Part shown: in pieces, positions 1-5,264 of the stretch
Layout: the number at the start of each line of letters is the position of its first letter
How positions within the stretch are numbered: position 1 is the first letter of the stretch
Source of the DNA: Candidatus Chloroheliales bacterium
GTDB lineage: Bacteria; Chloroflexota; Chloroflexia; QHBQ01
DNA length: 5,636 bases
Assembly (NCBI GenBank): GCA_003243865.1
Contig: QHBQ01000502.1
Coordinates: 1-5,636, forward strand
Direction: 5' to 3'
Program-made: the position numbers and the translations under genes
The notes under the pieces: generated by a model
Seen by the model: the letters and a program-made list of their open reading frames with translations, nothing else
Told to the model about the DNA's origin: nothing
The model's database searches: none

Positions 1-561
1 GATGACGGTGCTTTCCACGCCGCCGGGGGTGGGGCCGCCATCGAGGATGATGTCCACCAGGCCGTCGAGTTCGGCGCGGGCGGTGGCGGCGTTGGTAGGG
101 CTGGGGTTGCCGCTGCGGTTGGCGCTGGTGGCGGCGAGCGCGCCTCCACACCGATCGAGCAAAGCAAGAGTAATCGGATGGTTGGGCATCCGCACGCCAA
201 CGGTTGCACCCCCGGCGGTGAGGCGGTCGGGTAGGCCGCCATCGCGGGGCAGCACGATGGTGAGGCCACCGGGCCAGAAGGCTTGCATCAGCAGTTCAGC
301 AAGCGGACGCATCGCCAGCGGCAGCAGTTCCAGATTTGCCACCTGATCCACCGCGCCGCTGCTGCTGACCAGCACCGGAATCGGCTTGCTGAAATCGCGC
401 CCTTTCGCGGCATATAGTTTGGCGACCACCTGCTCATCCCAAGCGAGCGAGCCGACCCCATAGACGGTATCGGTGGGGAACACGGCCACTCCGCCCGCTG
501 AGATAATGTCAGCGGCGGCGGCAATGCCCGCTTCGTCTGCTGGTTTGTAGATAGTGTTCAT
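1..561 (-). CDS. L-threonylcarbamoyladenylate synthase, Sua5/YrdC/TsaC family (3' end outside window)
   Basis: This enzyme makes threonylcarbamoyl-AMP from threonine, bicarbonate and ATP in the cytoplasm. The product feeds the t6A37 modification of ANN-decoding tRNAs. The 187 visible residues cover most of a YrdC domain: TDTVYGVG at 30-37, KGR at 53-55 with KP at 59-60, FWPGGLTIVL at 95-104, VGVRMP at 121-126 and ATSANRSGNPSPT at 144-156. GGVESTVI at 180-187 follows, where the window ends. These are the family's nucleotide- and threonine-binding signatures. The frame is open to base 1, so the C-terminus, and whether a Sua5 extension domain is present, cannot be seen. The ATG at 561-559 overlaps the TGA of the polyprenyl synthetase gene as ATGA. 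No strong ribosome binding site is visible ahead of it, which suggests translational coupling. The family call is near certain; choosing between tsaC and sua5 needs the missing end. Confidence 0.95.
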   Translation of the reverse strand, partial: MNTIYKPADEAGIAAAADIISAGGVAVFPTDTVYGVGSLAWDEQVVAKLYAAKGRDFSKPIPVLVSSSGAVDQVANLELLPLAMRPLAELLMQAFWPGGLTIVLPRDGGLPDRLTAGGATVGVRMPNHPITLALLDRCGGALAATSANRSGNPSPTNAATARAELDGLVDIILDGGPTPGGVESTVI

Positions 562-1664
562 AACATGGCCCGCCCCACCACATACCAGCCCCAGGTGTCA
601 AGCAGGCGCTTGTAGTCGTTGTCGGGCAGAGCGGCCAGCGCGGCGGCAGCGGCTTCGCTGTAACGGCGGGCGAGGCTTTGCACCTTTGCCACTGCGCCGC
701 AGTCTACCAGATACTGGGTGGCCTCAGCGACCTGGGCAGGGCTGGCGGTGGGGTTGCCGAGGATCTGCAGCAGCAGCGCCCGCTCTTGCGGGCTGGCATC
801 ACGCAGCGCATGGTAGACGATCAGGGTGCGCTTACCCGCGCGGATGTCGCTGCCGACCGGCTTGCCCAGCTTACCCTCGTCGGCGGTGAGGCCGAGGATG
901 TCGTCCTGCAACTGGAAGGCCAGGCCACAATCACCCGCGAAGCGAGCCAGCGCGGCCACTATCTGCGGCTGGGCGGCGGGGTCGTCCAGGCCGATGACCG
1001 CACCGGCGCGGGCGGCGAACTGGTAGAGGACGGCGGTCTTCTTCGCCAGCATCTCCAGAATATCCGCCTCGCTGAGTTGTTCGACCGGCATAGTGGAATA
1101 CTGCACGTCGTGCATCTCGCCATCCACTAGCGCGGTCTCCACTGTCTGGCTGAGGTATTTAATCAGGTAGAGGGCGACGGTGGGGCTAACCCCTTCCTCG
1201 GCAAGCTCGGCCAGCAGGCTGTAGCTCCAGCCCTGCTGCACGTCACCGGCAAGGATGGCAACGGTGGTGCCGTAGTGGGCGGCATCGGCCTCAGTATAGC
1301 CAAGCTGGGTACGACGGGCAGCAAACTCGGTATGTACCGTCGGCGAACCGCGCCGCAGCGCATCACGGTCAATGATGTCGTCGTGAACCAGCGTCCAGGT
1401 ATGGAAGATCTCGACGGCAGCGGCGGCAGGGATGGCCTTGCGCTCGTCGCCACCAACCGCTGCGGCGCAGAGCATCATCAGCATCGGGCGTAGGCCCTTG
1501 CCTCGCTGCTTGATGTAGCTGTAAATCGCGTCGTGAATGTCGGCGGGCTGGAAGCGGGCGGCATAGCGCCGGTCGAGGATGCGCTGATAGACCGCATCGC
1601 GGCGGGCAACGCGGGCCTGCTCGAAGGTTTCCAGGTCGGCGGGGTTGGGGGTGGTGAACGGCAT
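558..1664 (-). CDS. Polyprenyl synthetase (trans-isoprenyl diphosphate synthase), probably geranylgeranyl diphosphate synthase type
   Basis: The 368-residue product is an all-helical class I prenyltransferase that condenses isopentenyl diphosphate onto an allylic diphosphate to build C15-C20 or longer chains, for example for carotenoids or quinone tails. Motifs seen: GKGLRP at 55-60 (diphosphate-binding), first Asp-rich motif DDIID at 95-99 followed by RRGSPTVH at 104-111, KKT at 208-210, FQLQDD at 250-255, and GKPVGSDIRAGKRT at 267-280. The second Asp motif reads DDILG instead of DDxxD, a variant I recall as common in some bacterial subgroups. Trp90 lies five residues before the first Asp motif, where an aromatic residue limits chain length in archaeal-type GGPP synthases. 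A C20 product is therefore inferred, not shown. Length is normal. The start ATG at 1664 has AAGGAGAG nine bases upstream. The gene is first in a pair with the overlapping Sua5 gene and is preceded by a promoter. Confidence 0.95.
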   Translation of the reverse strand: MPFTTPNPADLETFEQARVARRDAVYQRILDRRYAARFQPADIHDAIYSYIKQRGKGLRPMLMMLCAAAVGGDERKAIPAAAAVEIFHTWTLVHDDIIDRDALRRGSPTVHTEFAARRTQLGYTEADAAHYGTTVAILAGDVQQGWSYSLLAELAEEGVSPTVALYLIKYLSQTVETALVDGEMHDVQYSTMPVEQLSEADILEMLAKKTAVLYQFAARAGAVIGLDDPAAQPQIVAALARFAGDCGLAFQLQDDILGLTADEGKLGKPVGSDIRAGKRTLIVYHALRDASPQERALLLQILGNPTASPAQVAEATQYLVDCGAVAKVQSLARRYSEAAAAALAALPDNDYKRLLDTWGWYVVGRAML

Positions 1665-1673
1665 TGGGAACGG

Positions 1674-1681
1674 CTCTCCTT
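1674..1681 (-). promoter_or_regulatory. Ribosome binding site of the polyprenyl synthetase gene
   Basis: AAGGAGAG on the minus strand, nine bases before the ATG at 1664, is a good Shine-Dalgarno match and supports that start. Confidence 0.8.
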
Positions 1682-1694
1682 GCGCGGCTGGTCA

Positions 1695-1716
1695 ATGGTA
1701 TGCAGAATTATACCAT
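1695..1716. promoter_or_regulatory. Inverted repeat overlapping the promoter, possible operator
   Basis: On the plus strand ATGGTAT (1695-1701) and ATACCAT (1710-1716) are perfect 7-base inverted arms around an 8-base spacer. The repeat covers the -10 box and the predicted start of transcription. This is the geometry of a repressor operator, though an RNA hairpin at the extreme 5' end is also possible. No regulator gene is in the window. Confidence 0.4.
1707..1715 (-). promoter_or_regulatory. Extended -10 promoter for the polyprenyl synthetase / Sua5 pair
   Basis: The minus strand reads TGGTATAAT: a perfect TATAAT (1712-1707) preceded by TGG (1715-1713), the extended -10 pattern. A weak -35 candidate, ATGAAA, sits 16 bases upstream; an extended -10 can compensate for a poor -35. 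Predicted transcription start is near 1700, giving a leader of about 36 bases before the ATG at 1664. This would drive the two-gene unit independently of the metalloprotease gene upstream. Seen by sequence match only. Confidence 0.65.
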
Positions 1717-1805
1717 ATCCACCCTCACTTTCATTGCAACACATAGGCATCCGACAAAATGAAATGAGAGTGGGCAAGGTTGGTGGTGACGAGGGCATAG
1801 ACAGA

Positions 1806-1850
1806 TGCAGGGCAAGATTCTTCCCCAACCTCGCTGGGCGGCTCAGGTTG
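1806..1850. repeat. Intergenic palindromic repeat, copy A
   Basis: This is one of two direct copies in the gap. It shares with copy B the exact 16-mer at 1831-1846 (TCGCTGGGCGGCTCAG), the flanking CCCCAACC, and an outer TGCA-GGCA-like segment at 1806-1813. Arms CAACCT (1826-1831) and AGGTTG (1845-1850) form a 6-bp inverted repeat around a 13-base GC-rich loop. It resembles a dispersed REP-like element; whether it recurs across the genome cannot be seen here. Confidence 0.6.
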
Positions 1851-1861
1851 TCGCTGCCCAA

Positions 1862-1890
1862 ATCCGCTTCATCCGCTGTTCGAATCCGCT
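1862..1890. repeat. Three ATCCGCT heptamers
   Basis: ATCCGCT occurs at 1862-1868, 1871-1877 and 1884-1890 (AGCGGAT on the minus strand), between the two larger repeats. Spacings of 9 and 13 bases are not helical multiples. It could be a binding-site cluster or chance. Confidence 0.3.
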
Positions 1891-1920
1891 AGCTGGCCGT
1901 TTGCTGCTGATAGGCATTGT

Positions 1921-1970
1921 TGCATGGCAGCATTTCTCCCCCAACCCTCGCTGGGCGGCTCAGTTGGTTG
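1921..1970. repeat. Intergenic palindromic repeat, copy B
   Basis: This second direct copy, 115 bases from copy A, has the same 16-mer at 1948-1963. Arms CAACC (1942-1946) and GGTTG (1966-1970) preserve the inverted-repeat geometry although the loop is longer than in copy A. It begins about 15 bases after the metalloprotease stop codon, so on the minus strand it could fold as a 3'-end hairpin. It lacks a T-run, so classic intrinsic termination is not supported. Confidence 0.6.
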
Positions 1971-1984
1971 CTGGTTCGCCCCTG

Positions 1985-3193
1985 CTACCGTGCATCTGCC
2001 GACTTGGCGTCGGGGCCGGGGCTGTTGGCACAATCGTACTGCGTTGGCTCTTTGCCGCTACTGATTGCGTCGCGCAGGTACTCGTAGGTGCATTTGTCCA
2101 CCCAGATTGGCGCACCCGCCGCGCCCATGAAGCTGATGTAGCCACCCAGTTGGCTGCTGGTATCGTCAACCGCGTAGTAGTGAGGGGTCTTCACCGCGGC
2201 GGGTTTGTTCAGCCAGAAGCCGTCGCTGTCAATGATCCAGCCGTTGCGCGGCGGGCTGATGCCGAAGTTGTAATCGTCGAGCAGGCCGAAGGTGTGGCCG
2301 ATCTCGTGCGCCGCCACCTGGTAGTTCAGGAAGTGCGGGGTGATCATCGAGGTGACCGCGCCCTTGACGTTCTGAAGCTCCAGGCCGAGCGTGTTCGCGC
2401 TGTTCATGTGCTTGGCGAACCAGCCCGGTGGCAGCACGCCGACCACTGCGGTTGCGTTCGGCTCATAACGCCGCCCCGCTACCCCCACGCCCGCATACAT
2501 CGCGCTGATCGCGGTCCAGTTGATCTCGCCATTGGCGTCGGCCACCGCTTCCTCGAACGGGCGTAGCATATATGGCACGTCCGTACTGTTGCAGGTGATG
2601 TTGTCGGGTGGCACGGGATAGACCGCCTTCATGAAGTCGCACGAGGCGCTGGTCATTTGGTGGATGGCGTTGGGGTAGTCGTAGCTGGGGTTGCTGCGCA
2701 TCTCTGCAGTCCAATCCACTGGCAGGAAGAAAACGTCGAGCTTGGCGTCAACCGCCATCACGCTGCGCTTCACGCTGCGGTTGCCCGCGCTGATGGTGAA
2801 GGTCTTGCCCACCGCGCTGCTTACCGGCCGACCGAGCGGCACGATCGTCGCGCCGCTTTCGTCCTTGGTGCTGCCGCTGCACTGCCCGCCCTGGAACAGT
2901 ACGGTGCAGGCACCGCCGTTCACCTTGATGGTGACGTTGCCGCCACCGGCAACGCGAGCCACGGTGTCCTTGCCGACAATCAGATCCTCGTCGGCCAGCG
3001 CCTGGATTACTTCGAAGTCGCGGTTGCTTTGGCTGGTGGGCGCCAGCGTGCGATCCAAGCTCGGCTGGACTGGCTTTGCAGCGGCGGGTTGGTTCGCCTT
3101 GCTGGCTTGCGCGGGACTATGGCTGCCGTTCAGCAACAGGGCCAACGCCGCGATGAGCAAGCCAGTCTGCAATACGATTCTGTGTTTGTTCAT
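1985..3193 (-). CDS. Secreted metzincin-like zinc metalloprotease
   Basis: The 402-residue product is predicted to be exported and to hydrolyse proteins outside the cell. Residues 1-30 form a Sec signal peptide: basic start (MNKHR), hydrophobic core at about 6-21, and cleavage after PAQA at residue 30. A spacer rich in Ala, Pro and Gln follows, then a beta-rich region at about 60-145. The catalytic part probably starts near DVFFLPVDW (153-161). The zinc site is HEIGHTFGLLDD at 296-307: His296, Glu297, His300, Gly303, Asp306, matching HExxHxxGxxD. SFMG at 354-357 is a plausible Met-turn (Met356), about 50 residues downstream as in metzincins. Six cysteines (96, 105, 185, 201, 368, 388) could form three disulfides. 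The ATG at 3193 is chosen over a TTG at 3247 because it has GGAGGGG upstream and starts the signal peptide; the longer frame runs through a palindromic repeat. Specific peptidase family not recognised. Confidence 0.85.
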   Translation of the reverse strand: MNKHRIVLQTGLLIAALALLLNGSHSPAQASKANQPAAAKPVQPSLDRTLAPTSQSNRDFEVIQALADEDLIVGKDTVARVAGGGNVTIKVNGGACTVLFQGGQCSGSTKDESGATIVPLGRPVSSAVGKTFTISAGNRSVKRSVMAVDAKLDVFFLPVDWTAEMRSNPSYDYPNAIHQMTSASCDFMKAVYPVPPDNITCNSTDVPYMLRPFEEAVADANGEINWTAISAMYAGVGVAGRRYEPNATAVVGVLPPGWFAKHMNSANTLGLELQNVKGAVTSMITPHFLNYQVAAHEIGHTFGLLDDYNFGISPPRNGWIIDSDGFWLNKPAAVKTPHYYAVDDTSSQLGGYISFMGAAGAPIWVDKCTYEYLRDAISSGKEPTQYDCANSPGPDAKSADAR

Positions 3194-3202
3194 TGTTATC
3201 TT

Positions 3203-3209
3203 CCCCTCC
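3203..3209 (-). promoter_or_regulatory. Ribosome binding site that fixes the metalloprotease start
   Basis: GGAGGGG on the minus strand, nine bases before the ATG at 3193. No comparable site precedes the in-frame TTG at 3247, so the shorter start is preferred. Confidence 0.7.
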
Positions 3210-3235
3210 AGAAGGTGGGTACTCCGCGCTGCACT

Positions 3236-3300
3236 CCCTCTCCCCAACCCTCTCCCCGGTGGGGAGAGGGGGATTAGTGTTTACCCCAATGGGAGAGGGG
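3236..3300. repeat. Palindromic CCCTCTCCC repeat cluster between the two secreted-protein genes
   Basis: The 9-mer CCCTCTCCC occurs twice forward (3236-3244, 3248-3256) and twice inverted as GGGAGAGGG (3262-3270, 3291-3299). The central pair extends to a perfect 10-bp stem, CCCTCTCCCC at 3248-3257 and GGGGAGAGGG at 3261-3270, with a GGT loop. Such C/T-rich palindromes resemble dispersed intergenic repeats I recall from other GC-rich bacteria. In RNA it would be a very stable hairpin about 40 bases after the upstream gene's stop codon and could attenuate or protect the transcript. There is no T-run. Confidence 0.7.
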
Positions 3301-3306
3301 AGAAGC

Positions 3307-5154
3307 TCAAGGCAGATGCTCTGAGTATTGCACCTTGACATCTTCGACTACGGTGCCGACTGGCGTACCCTTCGGCGGGTCGGGAGCCTCGACCATCAGG
3401 ATGTAGTTGCCGCTTGGCAGCACTAGTTTGCCGAGGCCAGCGCCATTGCTATCGCTCTTCGATTGATAGACCGGCTTCGAGGTATCCTCCACCGAGTAAA
3501 TACTCCATGACTTATCGCCGCTGCCAGTGACGTTCACGGTGAAGCTGTCGGCGTAGCCGCCCAGCGGCACGATGATGTTGTCATCGGTTGGCTGCGTTCC
3601 CCAGTCCTCGACGGTCAGGGTACTTTCGACCTTGCGTGAGCGCACCTGTCCACCGCTGCTGCTGCCGCTGGTGAAGTTCTTGTTGACGAAATCCTTGCCT
3701 CCCTGCACTGGCTGGCCGGTTTGCGCGTCCAATACCTGGCCGAGCGTTACCTGCTTCCAGAAGCCAGCCTCGTCGGTCTTGCCTTGCACGTAGGACTCCC
3801 AGTCGGTGCGGTTTACCTCGTAGATGAGGATGTATACCTTGCCGCCGCTGGGATAGACCAAACCTTCGATACCATTCTTGGCTTTGGGGAAGATGGTAAA
3901 CATCGTGCCGAAGCCGCTGAACATCTGGGTGCGCAGGGTCTGGTCGTAGCGCTTGGAGGCCATGTCCATCACCAACACCGTCGCCGCAATGGTGTCGCCG
4001 GTCACGCCCTGGCTCTCCTGGTAATCAACCTGCTCCACGGTGTAGCCCTGGGCACTCATTGCATCGCCGAGTGCAGTCTTGCCCGCGTCGGAGCTAAGGT
4101 TGCCGCTACCCACTACCACCACCGCCTGAGCGGGGCCGCCGACGGTCACGTCGCCGCAGGAGGTGGGGTCGTTGCTGGCGGCGCAGGTTACCTTCACCGA
4201 AAGCTGACCGTTGGCGCTGACGCTGCCAACCTGTACCCTGGCAGTGCCGTTGTTATCGGTCTGCTGCACGTTGCCGATTGGCTGTTCCTGCTTACCCGTT
4301 GTCTTCAGCGAGAAGGCCACCTTCTGGCCAGCCGCTGGGCTGTAGTTCTTGTCGCTGACTGCGCCGATCAGGTAGAAACTGTTGCTGCCGCTCGGTAGGT
4401 AGGCGCTCGACGGGATCAGCCGCAGATAACCCGCGCCGGGGTCGTGACTGCTGGCCGGGTCTACTGGATTGTTGGTCGGGTTGTCAGTGGGTGGGGTGGG
4501 GCCATTGTTGCCTTGGCCGGTAAAGTCGCCGCCGCCGAAGTTCTTATTGCTAAAGCCGCTGGGGTCTACTACGTTGCCGTTAGAGTCGAGGATGACAAAG
4601 TTGTTTGCCACCGTCTGCCAGAAGCTGTTGGCGGTGGCGCTGTCGTTGGGTTTGTCCAGCACTGCCTGCCAGTCTGCCGCTGCGGTGGGGAAGAGGAAGA
4701 AGTAGTTGCCCTGATACGCCAGGATAACTACCAGTACCGAGGACTTGATGAAGTATTTGTGCAGCGCATAGAAGCCCAGCACTACCTGGTTGACCGTATC
4801 CTGATCGGTGGTGGGCAGCCCGCTGCTGGGGTTGTATTTGGTCGAGGCGAAGCTCATCATTACCGCGACCTGGGCGGGGTTGGGGTTGCCGCTCTTGTCG
4901 GGCAGATAGCCTGCGCCGACTACGGTATAGCCCTTGCTCTCCAGGTACTGGGCGACGTAATCGGCATTAGGGTCGTGCGGCTTCTTGCCGGAACCAGCCT
5001 GGGTAGCGGGTAGCGCGCTGATGTTCGTGCCGGGTGCGGCGCTAGCGGGCGGGGCTGCGATGGTTGCCAGCAGCAATATCGTTACTGCTAGCAACGCGCC
5101 GAGCAACGCCAGCGTCTGTTTAATGGACGTGTTAGGGGAGATCCGGTCGCTCAC
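3307..5154 (-). CDS. Secreted multidomain protein of unknown function with a duplicated domain and an Ig-like domain
   Basis: I do not recognise this 615-residue protein as a named family. It has a Sec signal peptide: hydrophobic core at about 13-33, cleavage near PASA at 36-39, no lipobox. Domain copy 1 (about 65-209) and copy 2 (about 357-500) share anchors in the same order: GYTV at 75-78 and 370-373; SFASTKY/DMASKRY at 101-107 and 397-403; ADW/TDW near 160 and 450; SFWQTV/GFWKQV near 177 and 464; VLD near 188 and 474; FSNKNF/FVNKNF at 201-206 and 489-494. Between them are a Pro/Asn/Thr-rich linker (about 210-240) and an invasin-like Ig domain (about 242-338) with TDNNGTARV at 299-307 and its two cysteines, 324 and 333. 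A Ser/Gly linker and a beta-rich domain (about 505-612) end the protein. No LPxTG or C-terminal membrane anchor is seen, so it is probably released or surface-bound. The start is GTG at 5154, with AGGAGG seven bases upstream. Confidence 0.8.
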   Translation of the reverse strand: MSDRISPNTSIKQTLALLGALLAVTILLLATIAAPPASAAPGTNISALPATQAGSGKKPHDPNADYVAQYLESKGYTVVGAGYLPDKSGNPNPAQVAVMMSFASTKYNPSSGLPTTDQDTVNQVVLGFYALHKYFIKSSVLVVILAYQGNYFFLFPTAAADWQAVLDKPNDSATANSFWQTVANNFVILDSNGNVVDPSGFSNKNFGGGDFTGQGNNGPTPPTDNPTNNPVDPASSHDPGAGYLRLIPSSAYLPSGSNSFYLIGAVSDKNYSPAAGQKVAFSLKTTGKQEQPIGNVQQTDNNGTARVQVGSVSANGQLSVKVTCAASNDPTSCGDVTVGGPAQAVVVVGSGNLSSDAGKTALGDAMSAQGYTVEQVDYQESQGVTGDTIAATVLVMDMASKRYDQTLRTQMFSGFGTMFTIFPKAKNGIEGLVYPSGGKVYILIYEVNRTDWESYVQGKTDEAGFWKQVTLGQVLDAQTGQPVQGGKDFVNKNFTSGSSSGGQVRSRKVESTLTVEDWGTQPTDDNIIVPLGGYADSFTVNVTGSGDKSWSIYSVEDTSKPVYQSKSDSNGAGLGKLVLPSGNYILMVEAPDPPKGTPVGTVVEDVKVQYSEHLP

Positions 5155-5161
5155 TGCTTTC

Positions 5162-5167
5162 CCTCCT
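5162..5167 (-). promoter_or_regulatory. Strong ribosome binding site fixing a GTG start
   Basis: AGGAGG on the minus strand lies seven bases before GTG at 5154. This perfect Shine-Dalgarno core, directly followed by a signal peptide, makes the GTG start convincing. Confidence 0.8.
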
Positions 5168-5176
5168 GCATACAGT

Positions 5177-5200
5177 AAGCGGCTGAATTGCCAGCCGCTT
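5177..5200. promoter_or_regulatory. Hairpin in the leader of the secreted multidomain gene
   Basis: AAGCGGCTG (5177-5185) and CAGCCGCTT (5192-5200) form a perfect 9-bp stem with a 6-base loop. It ends nine bases before the AGGAGG ribosome binding site. No T-run follows on either strand, so an intrinsic terminator for the LON-domain gene is unlikely. An mRNA 5' stabilising hairpin, a translation control element or a protein-binding palindrome are all possible. The rest of the gap (5201-5264) has an AT-rich patch near 5227-5240 that could hold a promoter, but I found no convincing -35/-10 pair. Confidence 0.5.
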
Positions 5201-5264
5201 CATATAGAATGGGACATTGCCGAAAACACATATTTAGATACGCACAGCGCGGCAAAAGGTTGCA

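Larger units (their letters stand above)
1665..1984. other. 320-base non-coding region between metalloprotease and polyprenyl synthetase genes
   Basis: No convincing gene lies here; open frames crossing it are continuations of antisense frames without a supporting start. From the metalloprotease side it holds a GC-rich repeat copy (1921-1970), a spacer with three ATCCGCT heptamers (1862-1890), a second repeat copy (1806-1850), a more AT-rich stretch (about 1700-1760), and the promoter and ribosome binding site of the downstream gene. No hairpin followed by a T-run was found, so any terminator for the metalloprotease transcript would have to be one of the repeat hairpins. Confidence 0.7.

Noticed and set aside
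888..930. Second Asp motif DDILG lacking the last Asp, as a sign of an inactive prenyl synthase
   Set aside because: The last Asp is often replaced by Gly in otherwise normal bacterial members, and all other catalytic motifs are intact.
1878..1888. GTTCGAATCC-like string resembling the T-arm of a tRNA
   Set aside because: The flanking bases do not form a 5-bp T-stem, and no acceptor, D or anticodon arms are found nearby on either strand. Best treated as chance; a tRNA-derived attachment-site remnant is not supported.
1806..1970. Repeat pair as a minimal CRISPR array
   Set aside because: There are only two imperfect copies with a 70-base spacer and differing internal lengths, and no cas genes are nearby.
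1805..2566. Long plus-strand open frame of 253 codons across the intergenic gap and the metalloprotease gene
   Set aside because: It is antisense to a gene with a clear signal peptide and zinc motif, has no ribosome binding site, and its peptide is low-complexity and typical of GC-rich shadow frames.
3194..3247. Longer metalloprotease start at TTG 3247, adding 18 residues
   Set aside because: The extension runs through the CCCTCTCCC repeat, has no ribosome binding site and would put a charged segment before a clean signal peptide.
3721..5013. Plus-strand open frames opposite the 615-residue protein
   Set aside because: They mirror the codon structure of the minus-strand gene, lack ribosome binding sites, and show no recognisable domain.
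5177..5200. Intrinsic terminator of the LON-domain gene
   Set aside because: The hairpin is not followed by a T-run on the minus strand; it runs directly into the next gene's ribosome binding site.
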